Shown here piece by piece: positions 18,738 through 30,698 of a stretch of DNA of 64,000 nt. The DNA is from Streptomyces marispadix (GTDB taxonomy: Bacteria; Actinomycetota; Actinomycetes; Streptomycetales; Streptomycetaceae): positions 4,006,501 to 4,070,500 of the forward strand of contig NZ_JAKWJU010000002.1 in NCBI RefSeq assembly GCF_022524345.1. The letters are read 5' to 3'. A model generated the notes under the pieces. The model was not told the origin of the DNA. It did no database searches and was given only the letters and a program-made list of their open reading frames with translations. The stretch's first letter is position 1. Each line of letters starts with the position of its first letter. The position numbers and the translations under genes are program-made.

Positions 18738-19703
18738 ATGGCCCAGCCGTCCGCCGAAGCGGTCATCGAGACCCGCGGGCTCAGCAAGCGCTACCGCGGT
18801 GGTCAACTCGCCGTGGACGGGCTGGATCTGACCGTCCCCCGCGGAAGCGTCTTCGGCTTCCTGGGGCCGAACGGCTCGGGGAAGACCACCACGATCCGCA
18901 TGCTCCTCGGCCTTATCGACGCCACCGAGGGCGGCATCCACGTGCTGGGCGAGCGGATGCCGTCCGCGGCCCGCCGGGTGCTGCCGCGCGTAGGAGCTCT
19001 GATCGAGGGCCCGGCGCTCTACGGGTTCCTCTCGGGGCGCGCCAACCTCCACCGCTACGACGCCGCCGACCCCACCGCCGATCCCCGTACGCGCGGGCCG
19101 AGGGTCGAGGGCGCGCTGGAGCGGGTCGGGCTGTCGGCGGCGGCGAACAAGAAGGCCAAGGCGTACTCGCTGGGGATGAAGCAGCGGCTGGGAATCGCCG
19201 CGGCCCTGCTGCAACCGCGCGAACTGCTGGTGCTCGACGAGCCGACCAACGGCCTCGACCCGCAGGGCATGCGTGAAATCCGTTCGCTGGTACGGGCGTT
19301 GGCGGAGGACGGCACGACCGTCTTCCTCTCCTCCCATCTGCTGGACGAGATCGAGCAGGTCTGTACGCATACGGCTGTGATGAACCGGGGGCAGCTCGTC
19401 ACCCAGGGCACCGTGGCGGAGATGTCGGCGGGTGCCCGTGGACGGCTGACGGTGGCCACACCGGACGGCGCGGAGGCGGCGCGCGTACTGAAGGAGCACG
19501 GCGTGAGCGATCTGACGGTGGCGGGCGACGAGGTGACGGGCGAACTGCCGCCGGGGGAGGCGGCTCCCGCGCTGGATCTCGCCGATCTGAACGCCGCGCT
19601 CGTACGTGCCGGGGTCCGGGTGCGGGGCTTCGGTGTGACGCGGGCGTCGCTGGAGGACGTCTTCGTATCGCTGACCGGGGAGGGCTTCGATGTCGCAGGC
19701 TGA
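18738..19703 (+). CDS. ABC transporter ATP-binding protein
   Basis: 321 residues. Walker A is GPNGSGKT (about residues 47-54), the signature is YSLGMKQRLG (about 144-153), Walker B is LLVLDEPTNGLD (about 165-176) and the switch His is in LSSHLLDEIEQ. The regulatory C-terminal domain of the drug/lantibiotic exporter (DrrA/BcrA-like) group follows. It works with the permease whose gene overlaps its 3' end by 14 bases. The substrate is unknown. Confidence 0.93.
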   Translation: MAQPSAEAVIETRGLSKRYRGGQLAVDGLDLTVPRGSVFGFLGPNGSGKTTTIRMLLGLIDATEGGIHVLGERMPSAARRVLPRVGALIEGPALYGFLSGRANLHRYDAADPTADPRTRGPRVEGALERVGLSAAANKKAKAYSLGMKQRLGIAAALLQPRELLVLDEPTNGLDPQGMREIRSLVRALAEDGTTVFLSSHLLDEIEQVCTHTAVMNRGQLVTQGTVAEMSAGARGRLTVATPDGAEAARVLKEHGVSDLTVAGDEVTGELPPGEAAPALDLADLNAALVRAGVRVRGFGVTRASLEDVFVSLTGEGFDVAG

Positions 19704-20610
19704 CCTCGCGGGTGAGGGCACCCGGCCCGAGTCCCAGTCCGTGGCCTCGTCCGGCGCAAGGGCCGTGAAAGGCCACCGGCGTCCGTCCGGTCTGCTGCGC
19801 AGCGAACTGCTCACAACCTTCCGCCGGTCGCGCACCATCGCACTGCTCGGCGTGCTCGCGGTGATCCCGGTACTGGTCGGCATCGCCGTCAAGATCGAGA
19901 CGGCGGACGGGGGTTCGGCGGGCGGCGGCGGAGGCGGGGGACCGGCGTTCATCTCGCAGATCACCAACAACGGCCTGTTCCTGGTCTTCACATCGCTCGC
20001 GGCCACGCTGCCGTTCTTCCTGCCGATGACCGTGGGCGTCGTCGCGGGCGACTCGGTGGCGGGCGAGGCCAACGCCGGCACGCTGCGCTATCTGCTGGTC
20101 GCACCGGCGGGGCGCACTCGGCTGCTGCTGGTGAAGTACGCGGGCACGATGGTCTTCTGCCTCGCCGCGACCCTCGTCGTCGCCGTGTTCGCCCTGGCGA
20201 CGGGGGCGGTCCTCTTCCCGCTCGGCGAGGTCACCCTGCTGTCGGGGACCTCGGTGCCGCTTTCGGAGGGGCTGCTGAGGGCGCTGGCCATCGCGGTGGC
20301 GGTGGCCGTATCGCTGACCGGGCTGGCCGCCCTCGGGCTGTTCGTCTCGACCCTCACCGACAGTGGAATCGCGGCGATGGCCGCAACGGTCGGGCTGCTG
20401 CTGATGGTTCAGATCGTGGACACCATTCCGCAGCTCCACGCCGTGCAGCCGTATCTCTTCCCCCACTACTGGCTGAGCTTCGCCGACCTGCTGCGCGACC
20501 CCGTCTACTGGGACGAGCTGGTGAGGAACTTCGGTCTACAGGCGCTCTACACGGCCGTGTTCGGGTCGGCGGCGTGGGCCCGCTTCACCGGGCGGGACAT
20601 CACGGCTTAG
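19690..20610 (+). CDS. ABC-2 type transporter permease
   Basis: 306 residues with six predicted membrane segments (for example FLVFTSLAATLPFFLPMTVG and LLLMVQIVDTIPQ regions) and a soluble N-terminal 35 residues. A glycine run (AGGGGGGGP) sits in the first external loop. It is the membrane partner of the preceding ATPase, with which it is translationally coupled. Its last 11 bases overlap the end of the convergent rarD-like gene. Confidence 0.9.
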   Translation: MSQADLAGEGTRPESQSVASSGARAVKGHRRPSGLLRSELLTTFRRSRTIALLGVLAVIPVLVGIAVKIETADGGSAGGGGGGGPAFISQITNNGLFLVFTSLAATLPFFLPMTVGVVAGDSVAGEANAGTLRYLLVAPAGRTRLLLVKYAGTMVFCLAATLVVAVFALATGAVLFPLGEVTLLSGTSVPLSEGLLRALAIAVAVAVSLTGLAALGLFVSTLTDSGIAAMAATVGLLLMVQIVDTIPQLHAVQPYLFPHYWLSFADLLRDPVYWDELVRNFGLQALYTAVFGSAAWARFTGRDITA

Positions 20611-21625
20611 GGCTGGACGCCGCCGCGGACGCTCCCGTCCCGGCTCCGGCTTCCGAGTCCGCCCCCGCTCCCGAGTCCGCTCCGGCTTCCGCTTCCGCCG
20701 CCTCGGCCGCCTTCGCCGCCGCCTTGCGCAACTGCTCGCGGCCCCGGCGCCTGGTGCGCAGCGCGTCCCACGTGAGCACGCACAGCGCCACCCACACCAG
20801 TACGAACCCGGCCCAGCGTTCGGGCGGCATCTCCTCGTGGAACGCCAGCAGGCCCAGCACGAACATCAAGCCCGGCGCCAGATACTGAAGCAGGCCGACG
20901 GTCGTGAGCGGCAGCCTCACCGCCGCGCTCCCGAAGAAGATCAGCGGTACCGCCGTGACCACGCCCGAGACGGCGAGCAGCAGGGCATGCCCGGTGCCGC
21001 CGCTTACGAAGGAGCCCTGGCCGGTGGCGCTCAGATAGACGAGGAAGCCCAGCGCGGGCACGAACTGGACGGCGGTCTCCGCGCTGAAGCTGTCGACGCC
21101 GTCCAGCAGGATGCGCTTCTTGACCAGCCCGTATGTGGCGAAGCAGAGCGCCAGTCCGATCGACAGCCACGGCACCTGCCCGTAGGCGATGCTCAGCACG
21201 GCGACCGCCGCCGCGCCGATCCCTACGGCCACCCACTGCCCGGGACGCAGCCGCTCCCGCAGCAGCAGCACGCCGAAGGCTATGGAGACAAGGGGGTTGA
21301 TGAAGTAGCCGAGGGAGGACTCCAGGACCATTCCGGCGCTCACCGACCAGATGAACAGGCCCCAGTTGACGGAGATCGCGGCGGCGGCGGCAACGACCAG
21401 GGCGAGCCGCTTCGGCTGCCGCAGCAGCGGGCGTATCCACGCCCAGCGGCGCAGCACGGCCAGCAGCACGAGGGCGGTCGGCAGGGACCACACCATCCGG
21501 TGGGCGAGGACCTCGCCGGGGCTGGTGGATTCGAGCAGATGCCAGTAGAGCGGAAGGATTCCCCAGAGGCCGTAGGCGGCGAAACCGTAGAGCAGGCCGG
21601 TCCGCTGGTCGCTTCGGTTTACCAC
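20600..21625 (-). CDS. rarD: RarD/EamA-family permease
   Basis: 341 residues. Ten membrane helices in two EamA halves; the opening LLYGFAAYGLWGILPLYWHLLESTSPGEVLAHRMVWS is the RarD hallmark. RarD homologues were named from chloramphenicol resistance in E. coli and Pseudomonas, but their natural substrates are unclear. The C-terminal 45 residues are an Ala/Gly/Glu-rich low-complexity tail. GTG 21625 is chosen because CGAGGAGG precedes it by 8 bases. The stop lies inside the convergent permease gene. Confidence 0.9.
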   Translation of the reverse strand: MVNRSDQRTGLLYGFAAYGLWGILPLYWHLLESTSPGEVLAHRMVWSLPTALVLLAVLRRWAWIRPLLRQPKRLALVVAAAAAISVNWGLFIWSVSAGMVLESSLGYFINPLVSIAFGVLLLRERLRPGQWVAVGIGAAAVAVLSIAYGQVPWLSIGLALCFATYGLVKKRILLDGVDSFSAETAVQFVPALGFLVYLSATGQGSFVSGGTGHALLLAVSGVVTAVPLIFFGSAAVRLPLTTVGLLQYLAPGLMFVLGLLAFHEEMPPERWAGFVLVWVALCVLTWDALRTRRRGREQLRKAAAKAAEAAEAEAGADSGAGADSEAGAGTGASAAASSPKP

Positions 21626-21647
21626 GAACCGTCCTCCTCGAAGAGAG

Positions 21648-21668
21648 CCGTCGGTGCGGGACCGACGG
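21648..21668. promoter_or_regulatory. Palindrome in the rarD leader
   Basis: CCGTCGGT and ACCGACGG, 8 bp perfect with a 5-base centre, 23 bases before the rarD start. It could be an operator or a leader hairpin. Confidence 0.35.
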
Positions 21669-21753
21669 TAAGCCCTCCGCGAAGGGACTGTCATCTCCGT
21701 TTCACATGACGGTACTGACAGCGCGCGGGTGGCGTGGGACGTGGTGCGCACGC

Positions 21754-21792
21754 CGCGGCCCCGCCGGAACCGAAGTCCCCGGCGGGGCCGCG
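21754..21792 (-). terminator. Terminator of the OFOR operon
   Basis: A perfect 14-bp stem (21754-21767 with 21779-21792) with an 11-base loop, about 110 bases after the korB stop and before rarD on the same strand. Confidence 0.7.
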
Positions 21793-21904
21793 TAGTTGCT
21801 GCTGATGCCTGTCAAGGTGCCGCGTGTCCGGTGCCGGTGCTGCGCGTCCGGCGCCTGTGCCCTCGTGTGCCTGCCGGGCCGCGTTCGGCGTCCGCCTGGC
21901 CGCG

Positions 21905-22991
<1,087 letters not shown>

Positions 22992-22999
<8 letters not shown>

Positions 23000-24989
23000 C
23001 GAGGGATGCCTCCTTCAATGCGGTCGCGAGCTGCTCGGCCTTGAAGGGCATGCCGTTGACCTGGGTGTAGGAGTGTGCGTCGACGAGGTATTCGGCGCGG
23101 ATGAGGGTGGCGAGCTGGCCGAGGTTCATCTCGGGCACGATGACCCGCTCGTAACGCCGGAGCACCGCCCCGAGGTTGGACGGGAACGGGTTGAGATGGC
23201 GCAGATGCGCCTGTGCGATGTGCTGCCCGTCCCTGCGCAGCCGGCGCACGGCCGCGGTGACCGGCCCGTACGTCGAACCCCAGCCCAGTACCAGCGTCTT
23301 GGCGCGGCCGCCCGGGTCGTCGGCCTCGATGTCGGGCACGTCGACGCCGTCGACCTTGGCCTGGCGGGTGCGGACCATCAGGTCGTGGTTGGCCGGGTCG
23401 TAGGAGATGTTGCCGCTGCCGTCCTGCTTCTCGATCCCGCCGATGCGGTGTTCGAGGCCGGGCGTTCCCGGGACCGCCCAGGGCCGCGCCAGGCTGTGCG
23501 GGTCGCGCTTGTACGGCCAGAAGGTCTCGGTGCCGTCGTCGAGCCGGTGGTTGGGGACCTGGGCGAACTGCACGCTCAGATCCGGGAGTTCGTCCGTCTC
23601 CGGGATACGCCAGGGCTCGGAGCCGTTGGCGAGATAGCCGTCGGAGAGAAGGAAGACCGGTGTGCGGTAGGTCAGCGCGATGCGGGCGGCTTCCAGTGCC
23701 GCCGTGAAGCAGTCGGCGGGGGTGCGCGGCGCGACGATCGGCACGGGTGCCTCGCCGTTGCGCCCGTACATGGCCTGGAGCAGATCCGCCTGCTCGGTCT
23801 TGGTGGGCAGCCCCGTCGAAGGGCCGCCGCGCTGGATGTCGACGATCAGCAGCGGCAGCTCCAGCGAGACCGCGAGCCCGATGGTCTCCGACTTCAGCGC
23901 CACACCCGGGCCCGACGTGGTGGTCACGCCGAGCGCGCCTCCGAAGGCTGCGCCGAGCGCGGCGCCGATGCCGGCGATCTCGTCCTCGGCCTGGAAGGTG
24001 CGAACCCCGAAGTTCTTGTGCCGGGACAGCTCGTGCAGCACGTCCGAGGCGGGCGTGATCGGGTACGAGCCGAGGAAGAGCGGCAGCCCCGACTGGTGGG
24101 ACGCGGCGATCAGGCCGTAGGCGAGGGCGAGATTGCCCGAGATGTTCCGGTACGTCCCGGGCGGGAAGGCGGAGCTGGCGGGTGCCACCTCGTAGGAGAC
24201 GGCGAAGTCCTCGGTGGTCTCGCCGAAGTTCCAGCCGGCCCGGTACGCGGCGATGTTGGCCTGTGCGACCTGCGGCTTCTTCGCGAACTTGGTGCGCAGG
24301 AAGTGCTCGGTCTGCTCGGTCGGGCGGTTGTACATCCACGACAGCAGGCCGAGGGCGAACATGTTCTTGGAGCGCCCGGCGTCCTTGCGGCCGACGTCGA
24401 ACTCCTTGAGCGCCTCCACGGTGAGCGTGGTCAGCGGCACCTCGTGGACCCGGTAGCCGTCGAGCGAGCCGTCCTGGAGGGGGCTGACGTCGTAACCGAC
24501 CTTCGCCATCGCGCGCTTGGTGAACTCGTCGGTGTTGACGATGATCTCCGCGCCGCGCGGCACGTCGCCGATGTTGGCCTTGAGCGCCGCCGGGTTCATC
24601 GCCACGAGCACGTTGGGGGCGTCGCCCGGCGTGAGGATGTCGTGGTCGGCGAAGTGGAGCTGGAAGGAGGAGACGCCCGGCAGCGTGCCCGCGGGGGCGC
24701 GGATCTCGGCGGGGAAGTTCGGCAGCGTCGACAGGTCGTTGCCGAAGGAGGCCGTCTCGGACGTGAAGCGGTCGCCGGTGAGCTGCATGCCGTCGCCGGA
24801 GTCGCCCGCGAAGCGGATGATCACGCGGTCCAGGCGGCGTACTTCCTTGCCGGGGGCGGGCCCCTCCACGCGTGGGGCGCCGGTGCCGTCCGTACCGTTC
24901 GCGGCTGCCGTGCCGTCCGCGGCGCCGGTCGCCGCGGGCTCATCAGGGCCCGGGCGCTGCCCGGCTGGGCTGTTGACCTGGTTGGTCAC
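22992..24989 (-). CDS. korA: 2-oxoacid:ferredoxin oxidoreductase, fused gamma-alpha subunit
   Basis: 665 residues. After a 45-residue Ala/Pro-rich lead, the gamma domain (RVIIRFAGDSGDGMQLTGDRFTSETA, to about residue 230) is fused to the alpha pyrimidine-binding domain (FGVRTFQAEDEIAGIGAALGAAFGGALGVTTTSGPG). LIVDIQRGGPSTGLPTKTEQ is the family signature. There is no ferredoxin domain, so electrons go to a separate ferredoxin. KorA of mycobacteria has the same fused layout. The enzyme makes low-potential reductant and links the citric-acid cycle to respiration; its place 6 kb from the second nuo cluster is notable. Confidence 0.95.
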
Positions 24990-25214
24990 GGTGGATCGGA
25001 CCTCCTAGCGGCGGCGTGCTCGCCAGCCATCGTACGTCGGTAAGGGTTGCCTTCCCTGGTGTGACCACATCGCGGACGAGGACTTGAGACGCCGCGTGGA
25101 TCGCCACGGTCCGGGCCTCGCCGTGCCCTGCCGGGCTCCTCCTCCGGGCTTCTCCTGTCTCCGTAATCCCAGCTCAAGGCCCTGGCGCCGAAATGCGGGC
25201 AGCAGCCGGGCGGC

Positions 25215-25238
25215 AGCGCCCGTGACCGGTCAGGCGCT
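25215..25238 (-). terminator. Hairpin at the response-regulator stop
   Basis: AGCGCC/GGCGCT arms enclose the perfect 10-base palindrome TGACCGGTCA. It touches the stop codon of the response-regulator gene, so it may end that operon before korA. Confidence 0.4.
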
Positions 25239-25921
25239 CAGGAGCCGAGATACGTCAGCACCGCCAGCACGCGGCGGTGATCAGCGTCACTCTGCGACAG
25301 GCCCAGCTTCATGAAGATGTTGCTCACATGCTTCTCGACGGCACCGTGGCTGACCACGAGCTGCTGCGCGATCGCGGAGTTCGTACGCCCCTCCGCCATC
25401 AGCCCCAGCACCTCCCGCTCCCGAGGGGTCAGCGCCGCCAGTACGTCCTGCTTGCGGCTGCGGCCCAGTAGCTGCGCGACCACCTCCGGGTCGAGGGCCG
25501 TACCGCCCCGTGCGACCCGTACGACCGCGTCCACGAACTCCCGCACCTCGGCCACCCGGTCCTTCAGCAGATAGCCGACGCCGCTGCTGGAGCCGGCCAG
25601 CAGCTCCGTGGCGTACTGCTCCTCCACGTACTGCGACAGCACCAGGACGCCCAGATCGGCGTGGGCCTCGCGGAGCGCGATGGCCGCCCGTACGCCCTCG
25701 TCGGTGTGGGTCGGCGGCATCCGCACGTCGGCGACGACCACGTCGGGGAGCGACCCCGCGGCAGCCAGCTCCGCGACGGCCTCGACCAGGGCGTCGCCGT
25801 CGCCCACGCCCGCGACGACCTCGTGACCGCGGTCCGTCAGAAGCCGGGTCAGGCCCTCCCGCAGCAGCACCGAGTCCTCTGCGATGACCACCCGCACCCT
25901 GTCCTCCACGTCCTCCGCCAT
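25238..25921 (-). CDS. NarL/FixJ-family response regulator
   Basis: 227 residues. The receiver domain has acidic residues E15/D16 (VIAEDSVLLREGL), phospho-acceptor D65 (VVVADVRMPP) and the conserved lysine in GYLLKDRV. The LuxR-type DNA-binding domain occupies about 155-215 (LTPREREVLGLMAEGRTNSAIAQQLVVSHGAVEKHVSNIFMKLGL). It should be phosphorylated by one or both sensor kinases encoded upstream on the same strand. The gap to the first kinase is 233 bases, with a 7-bp hairpin at 26039-26054. Confidence 0.93.
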   Translation of the reverse strand: MAEDVEDRVRVVIAEDSVLLREGLTRLLTDRGHEVVAGVGDGDALVEAVAELAAAGSLPDVVVADVRMPPTHTDEGVRAAIALREAHADLGVLVLSQYVEEQYATELLAGSSSGVGYLLKDRVAEVREFVDAVVRVARGGTALDPEVVAQLLGRSRKQDVLAALTPREREVLGLMAEGRTNSAIAQQLVVSHGAVEKHVSNIFMKLGLSQSDADHRRVLAVLTYLGS

Positions 25922-26154
25922 TCAAGGCCCCCGGATCTTGACTCGTGGACTGCTCAGTACGACGCATACGACGCGCTCAGCATTCCAGACTCCCGCCGCA
26001 CGGGCTGAGGGACGCGGCAGCGGGGGCGGGGGTTGTCAGCCCGTGGGCACGGGCCGCGCGCTCATGGCGTGGGCCGCTCCCACCCGGGGGACGGACGCGC
26101 CTCCGCGAGCACGGGACGCGTCTCGGCGGGCGGCGTGCGGGGCGGTCGCAAGTG

Positions 26155-27498
26155 TCAGACCTGCCAGGGGAGTTGGGCGGTGATGGTGGTGGGTCCGCCG
26201 GTGGGGGAGTCGATGAGGAGGAGTCCGTCTACGGCGGTGAGGCGTTCGGTGAGTCCTTTGAGGCCGGTGCCGTGGGTGGTGTTGGCGCCGCCTTGGCCGT
26301 TGTCGGTGATTTGGAGGTGGAGGTGGTCGTGGGTTTTCCACAGGTCGATGTGGGCGGTGGTGGCGCCGGAGTGTTTGGTGATGTTCTGGAGTAGTTCGGA
26401 GGCGGTGAAGTAGGTGATGCCTTCGATGGCTTGGGCGGGGCGTTGGGGGAGGTCGTCGGTGATGGTGGTGGTGGCGGTGCAGCGGGTGGCGAGTGCGGTG
26501 AGGGCGGGGGCGAGGCCGCGGTCGGTGAGGATGGCGGGGTGGATGCCGCGGGCGAGGTCGCGGAGTTCTTGGAGGGCGAGTTTTGCTTCGCCGTGTGCTT
26601 CGTCGACCATGTCGGCTGCGGCTTGGGGGTCTTCGAGGAGTTTTTCCTTGGCGAGTCCGAGGTCCATGGCGAGGGTGACGAGGCGTGCTTGGGCGCCGTC
26701 GTGGAGGTCGCGTTCGATGCGGCGCAGGTCGGCCGCGGCGGTGTCCGCCACGGAACCACGATCCGACTCCAACTCCCTTACGCGGGTGGCGAGCGGCGAA
26801 GGGCCGAGCAGCCCGAGCACCATCAGCCGGTCGATCTGCGTAAGCCCCCGCACGATCCACGGCGCCGCCGTCAGCAGGACCAGCCCGACCGCGCAGGCGA
26901 TCGCCACCTCCGGTGGGCTGTCCACGTACATGCCCCCGATCTGCGTCGTGCCGTCCACGGTCGCCCCGTCGGGCCCCAGCCGGATACCGGGCTGGCCCAG
27001 ATGCCGGGGGAAGACCCACTGCCACGCGGGATACAGCGTCAGCGTCCAGGCGCACGACCAGAAGGTGACGGAGACGACGAAGGCGAACAGCGCCCAGGGG
27101 AAGTACAGCAGCGTGTAGAGCAGATGCCGCCAGGAGACGCCGCTGCGCAGCAGCGCCCCCATCCATGGCATCAGGCCGCTGCGCCGCTGAAGCGTGTGCA
27201 CGGGCTCGGGCTCGGCGATGTCCACGTCCAGCAGCGTCCGCGCCCGCATCCGCTCCAGTACGCCGAGGCCGCGGCAGCCCATCAGGGCCGCGGCGAGCAC
27301 GGGCACCCCGAGGAAGGTGATCAGCAGTCCGGCGCCCGCCGAGACCATGACGACGGTGTACGAGAAGAAGAGGCATGCCAGCGGCAGCCCCGTGACGACG
27401 TACAGCAGCTCGCGCCATGTGCGTGCCTCGAACGGGGCGCGCAGTGCGGCGGGCATCCGGTGCGGCCGGGGCCCTGCGATGTCGGTTGCGGTAGCCAT
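26155..27498 (-). CDS. Sensor histidine kinase 1 (HisKA_3 type)
   Basis: 447 residues. The N-terminal half has four or more membrane helices with two Pro/Trp-rich external loops. The transmitter begins near residue 240; the phospho-acceptor is in RIERDLHDGAQARLV (H near 262). ATP-binding motifs are ASELLQNITKHSG and ITDNGQGGANTTHGTGLKGLTERL. Everything from ELESDRGS to TAQLPW is identical to kinase 2 and is encoded by the repeat 26163-26776. Codon use changes sharply there: CAA, GAA and AAA are favoured, while the membrane half uses CAG and GAG. ATG 27498 fits the RTWRELLYVV start of the first helix. Confidence 0.92.
   Translation of the reverse strand: MATATDIAGPRPHRMPAALRAPFEARTWRELLYVVTGLPLACLFFSYTVVMVSAGAGLLITFLGVPVLAAALMGCRGLGVLERMRARTLLDVDIAEPEPVHTLQRRSGLMPWMGALLRSGVSWRHLLYTLLYFPWALFAFVVSVTFWSCAWTLTLYPAWQWVFPRHLGQPGIRLGPDGATVDGTTQIGGMYVDSPPEVAIACAVGLVLLTAAPWIVRGLTQIDRLMVLGLLGPSPLATRVRELESDRGSVADTAAADLRRIERDLHDGAQARLVTLAMDLGLAKEKLLEDPQAAADMVDEAHGEAKLALQELRDLARGIHPAILTDRGLAPALTALATRCTATTTITDDLPQRPAQAIEGITYFTASELLQNITKHSGATTAHIDLWKTHDHLHLQITDNGQGGANTTHGTGLKGLTERLTAVDGLLLIDSPTGGPTTITAQLPWQV
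26163..26776 (-). repeat. 614-bp kinase-core repeat, copy A
   Basis: It matches 27874-28487 at a constant offset of 1711 bases. Where I compared base by base I found a single difference (26764 C, 28475 T). It covers the HisKA_3 and ATPase domains of kinase 1. Flanking coding sequence on both sides is unrelated. Confidence 0.93.
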
Positions 27499-27760
27499 GG
27501 GGCGGATGCCCGTCCTTCCGGGAGCGAGGGGTGGAGGTGCGGCACGGGCGCGCGGTCCGGGGCGTCCGGGCGGGCCTGCCGGGCTGTGCCGGGAGGGCTT
27601 CTGCCCGCCTGTGCTTGCCCCGGCCCGTCGTGTCCGGTCCGGCTCGCGTGAGCGTCCCCTACAGGGTCCGCCCCCGGTACGGGCGGCGGCCATGGCGTGG
27701 GCACGTGTCCCCGGGAGGGGGTTAACCCGACCCTTCCCCGAGTCGAGGCCCGCGTCGAGG

Positions 27761-29116
27761 TCAGTGGACGCGGCGGAAGCGCCTGCGCTTCGTACGGGAG
27801 TCCTTGCCCGTACGGGTCTTCTTGCCGTTGCCGCGTTCCGCGCCGGGGCTCCCGTGTCCGTTCTCCCGTTCGCGCCAGGGGAGTTGGGCGGTGATGGTGG
27901 TGGGTCCGCCGGTGGGGGAGTCGATGAGGAGGAGTCCGTCTACGGCGGTGAGGCGTTCGGTGAGTCCTTTGAGGCCGGTGCCGTGGGTGGTGTTGGCGCC
28001 GCCTTGGCCGTTGTCGGTGATTTGGAGGTGGAGGTGGTCGTGGGTTTTCCACAGGTCGATGTGGGCGGTGGTGGCGCCGGAGTGTTTGGTGATGTTCTGG
28101 AGTAGTTCGGAGGCGGTGAAGTAGGTGATGCCTTCGATGGCTTGGGCGGGGCGTTGGGGGAGGTCGTCGGTGATGGTGGTGGTGGCGGTGCAGCGGGTGG
28201 CGAGTGCGGTGAGGGCGGGGGCGAGGCCGCGGTCGGTGAGGATGGCGGGGTGGATGCCGCGGGCGAGGTCGCGGAGTTCTTGGAGGGCGAGTTTTGCTTC
28301 GCCGTGTGCTTCGTCGACCATGTCGGCTGCGGCTTGGGGGTCTTCGAGGAGTTTTTCCTTGGCGAGTCCGAGGTCCATGGCGAGGGTGACGAGGCGTGCT
28401 TGGGCGCCGTCGTGGAGGTCGCGTTCGATGCGGCGCAGGTCGGCCGCGGCGGTGTCCGCCACGGAACCACGATCTGACTCCAACTCCGCGATGCGCCGCT
28501 CCAGTTCGTCGGAGGGCGAGAGCAGCCCCCGTACGAGGGCACGGTCGACGTTCGTCAGCCCCCGCGCCAGCCACGGCAGCACCGGCCAGGCCACGAACAG
28601 CGCGGGCAGCGTGACCCCGAAGCTGAGCCAGCCCCAGGGCAGCCGTACGAAGAAATACAGCACGTGCCGCCAGGCCACCGAGTCCTTGAGCTGCGCCCAC
28701 AGCCACGACAGGAAGCCGTCCTCGCGCGCACGCACGGGGCTCGGCTCCTCGATGCTCACGCGCAGCAGCAGCCGCGCCCGTGCCCGCTCGAACCGTCCCA
28801 GCCCGCGTGCGCCGAGCAGCGTCAGCGCCAGCAGCGGCAGCCCGATCAGAGTGAACGACAGCCCCGCCGAGGCGGAGATGCAGGCCGTGATGTAGACGAA
28901 TCCGACGACGCCGACGGGCATGTTGCACAGCAGGTGTACGACCTCCCGCCATGACTGCGCGCTGAGCGGCGGCGCGGGCGGCGGCAGGCGCTCTTCGCCG
29001 GAGCCCTCGAGGCCGCCGGGCTTGCCGGGGCCGCTGGGCTCGCCGAAGTCGCCCGAGGCCCCGAAGTCGTACGGGTCCTCGGTGCCGCCGGTGCCGGAAG
29101 GGTGTCTGGCGCTCAT
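27761..29116 (-). CDS. Sensor histidine kinase 2 (HisKA_3 type)
   Basis: 451 residues. A 50-residue Gly/Pro/Glu-rich cytoplasmic lead precedes four membrane helices that are only loosely similar to kinase 1 (SWREVVHLLCNMPVGVVGFVYI; the RARLLLRVSIEEPSPV linker). The catalytic core is identical in protein to kinase 1. After it comes a unique 35-residue basic tail (GNGKKTRTGKDSRTKRRRF). ATG 29116 has no good ribosome-binding site, so the start is less certain. Kinase 2, kinase 1 and the regulator lie in that order on one strand. The identical cores suggest both kinases phosphorylate the same regulator while sensing through different membrane domains. Confidence 0.9.
   Translation of the reverse strand: MSARHPSGTGGTEDPYDFGASGDFGEPSGPGKPGGLEGSGEERLPPPAPPLSAQSWREVVHLLCNMPVGVVGFVYITACISASAGLSFTLIGLPLLALTLLGARGLGRFERARARLLLRVSIEEPSPVRAREDGFLSWLWAQLKDSVAWRHVLYFFVRLPWGWLSFGVTLPALFVAWPVLPWLARGLTNVDRALVRGLLSPSDELERRIAELESDRGSVADTAAADLRRIERDLHDGAQARLVTLAMDLGLAKEKLLEDPQAAADMVDEAHGEAKLALQELRDLARGIHPAILTDRGLAPALTALATRCTATTTITDDLPQRPAQAIEGITYFTASELLQNITKHSGATTAHIDLWKTHDHLHLQITDNGQGGANTTHGTGLKGLTERLTAVDGLLLIDSPTGGPTTITAQLPWRERENGHGSPGAERGNGKKTRTGKDSRTKRRRFRRVH
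27874..28487 (-). repeat. 614-bp kinase-core repeat, copy B
   Basis: This is the partner of 26163-26776. It covers the same domains of kinase 2 and ends in the same codons of the ELES linker. Confidence 0.93.
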
Positions 29117-29455
29117 GGGGAAAGCCTGCCCCCGCTGGCAGGTGCGGCGCCATGGGGTCCGGCGGGGGGACGGCGTGGGGATAACCCCACCTCGCGAGGG
29201 CAGCCGGCGCGCGTGAGAGCCCGGCGTACGGGCGCCCGGCGCCCGTACGGAAACAGAGGCACGCACGACGATGTCTTCGACGGACGAGGATGTGACGACG
29301 CACGACCCTGTCTCGGCACACCACGACACCCGGCGCACGAAGACGCCCGCGCGTGCGCCGAGCGCACCCGCGGGCGTCGTCGTATCCACGTCCCCGGTCC
29401 GGTCCCGCGGCCTCGGCCGCAGGACAGATCCGTCAGAGCGGAGCGGGACCGGGCG
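29117..29455. other. Intergenic region between kinase 2 and the protease
   Basis: 339 bases with no supported gene. It contains the strong hairpin at 29342-29378 and a second possible stem (29399-29408 with 29443-29452, CCGGTCCCGC/GCGGGACCGG) just after the protease stop. The promoter for the kinase operon should lie between 29117 and 29340, but I cannot define it. Confidence 0.5.
29342..29378 (-). terminator. Terminator after the protease gene
   Basis: A 10-bp perfect outer stem (29342-29351 with 29369-29378) continues after one mismatch into a 5-bp inner stem with a 5-base loop. It lies about 78 bases past the protease stop. Confidence 0.7.

Positions 29456-30698
<1,243 letters not shown>

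Noticed and set aside
25020..25070. Iron-regulator (DtxR/IdeR) box before korA
   Set aside because: GTAAGGGTTGCCTTCCCTGG resembles the consensus only partly and lacks the required symmetry.
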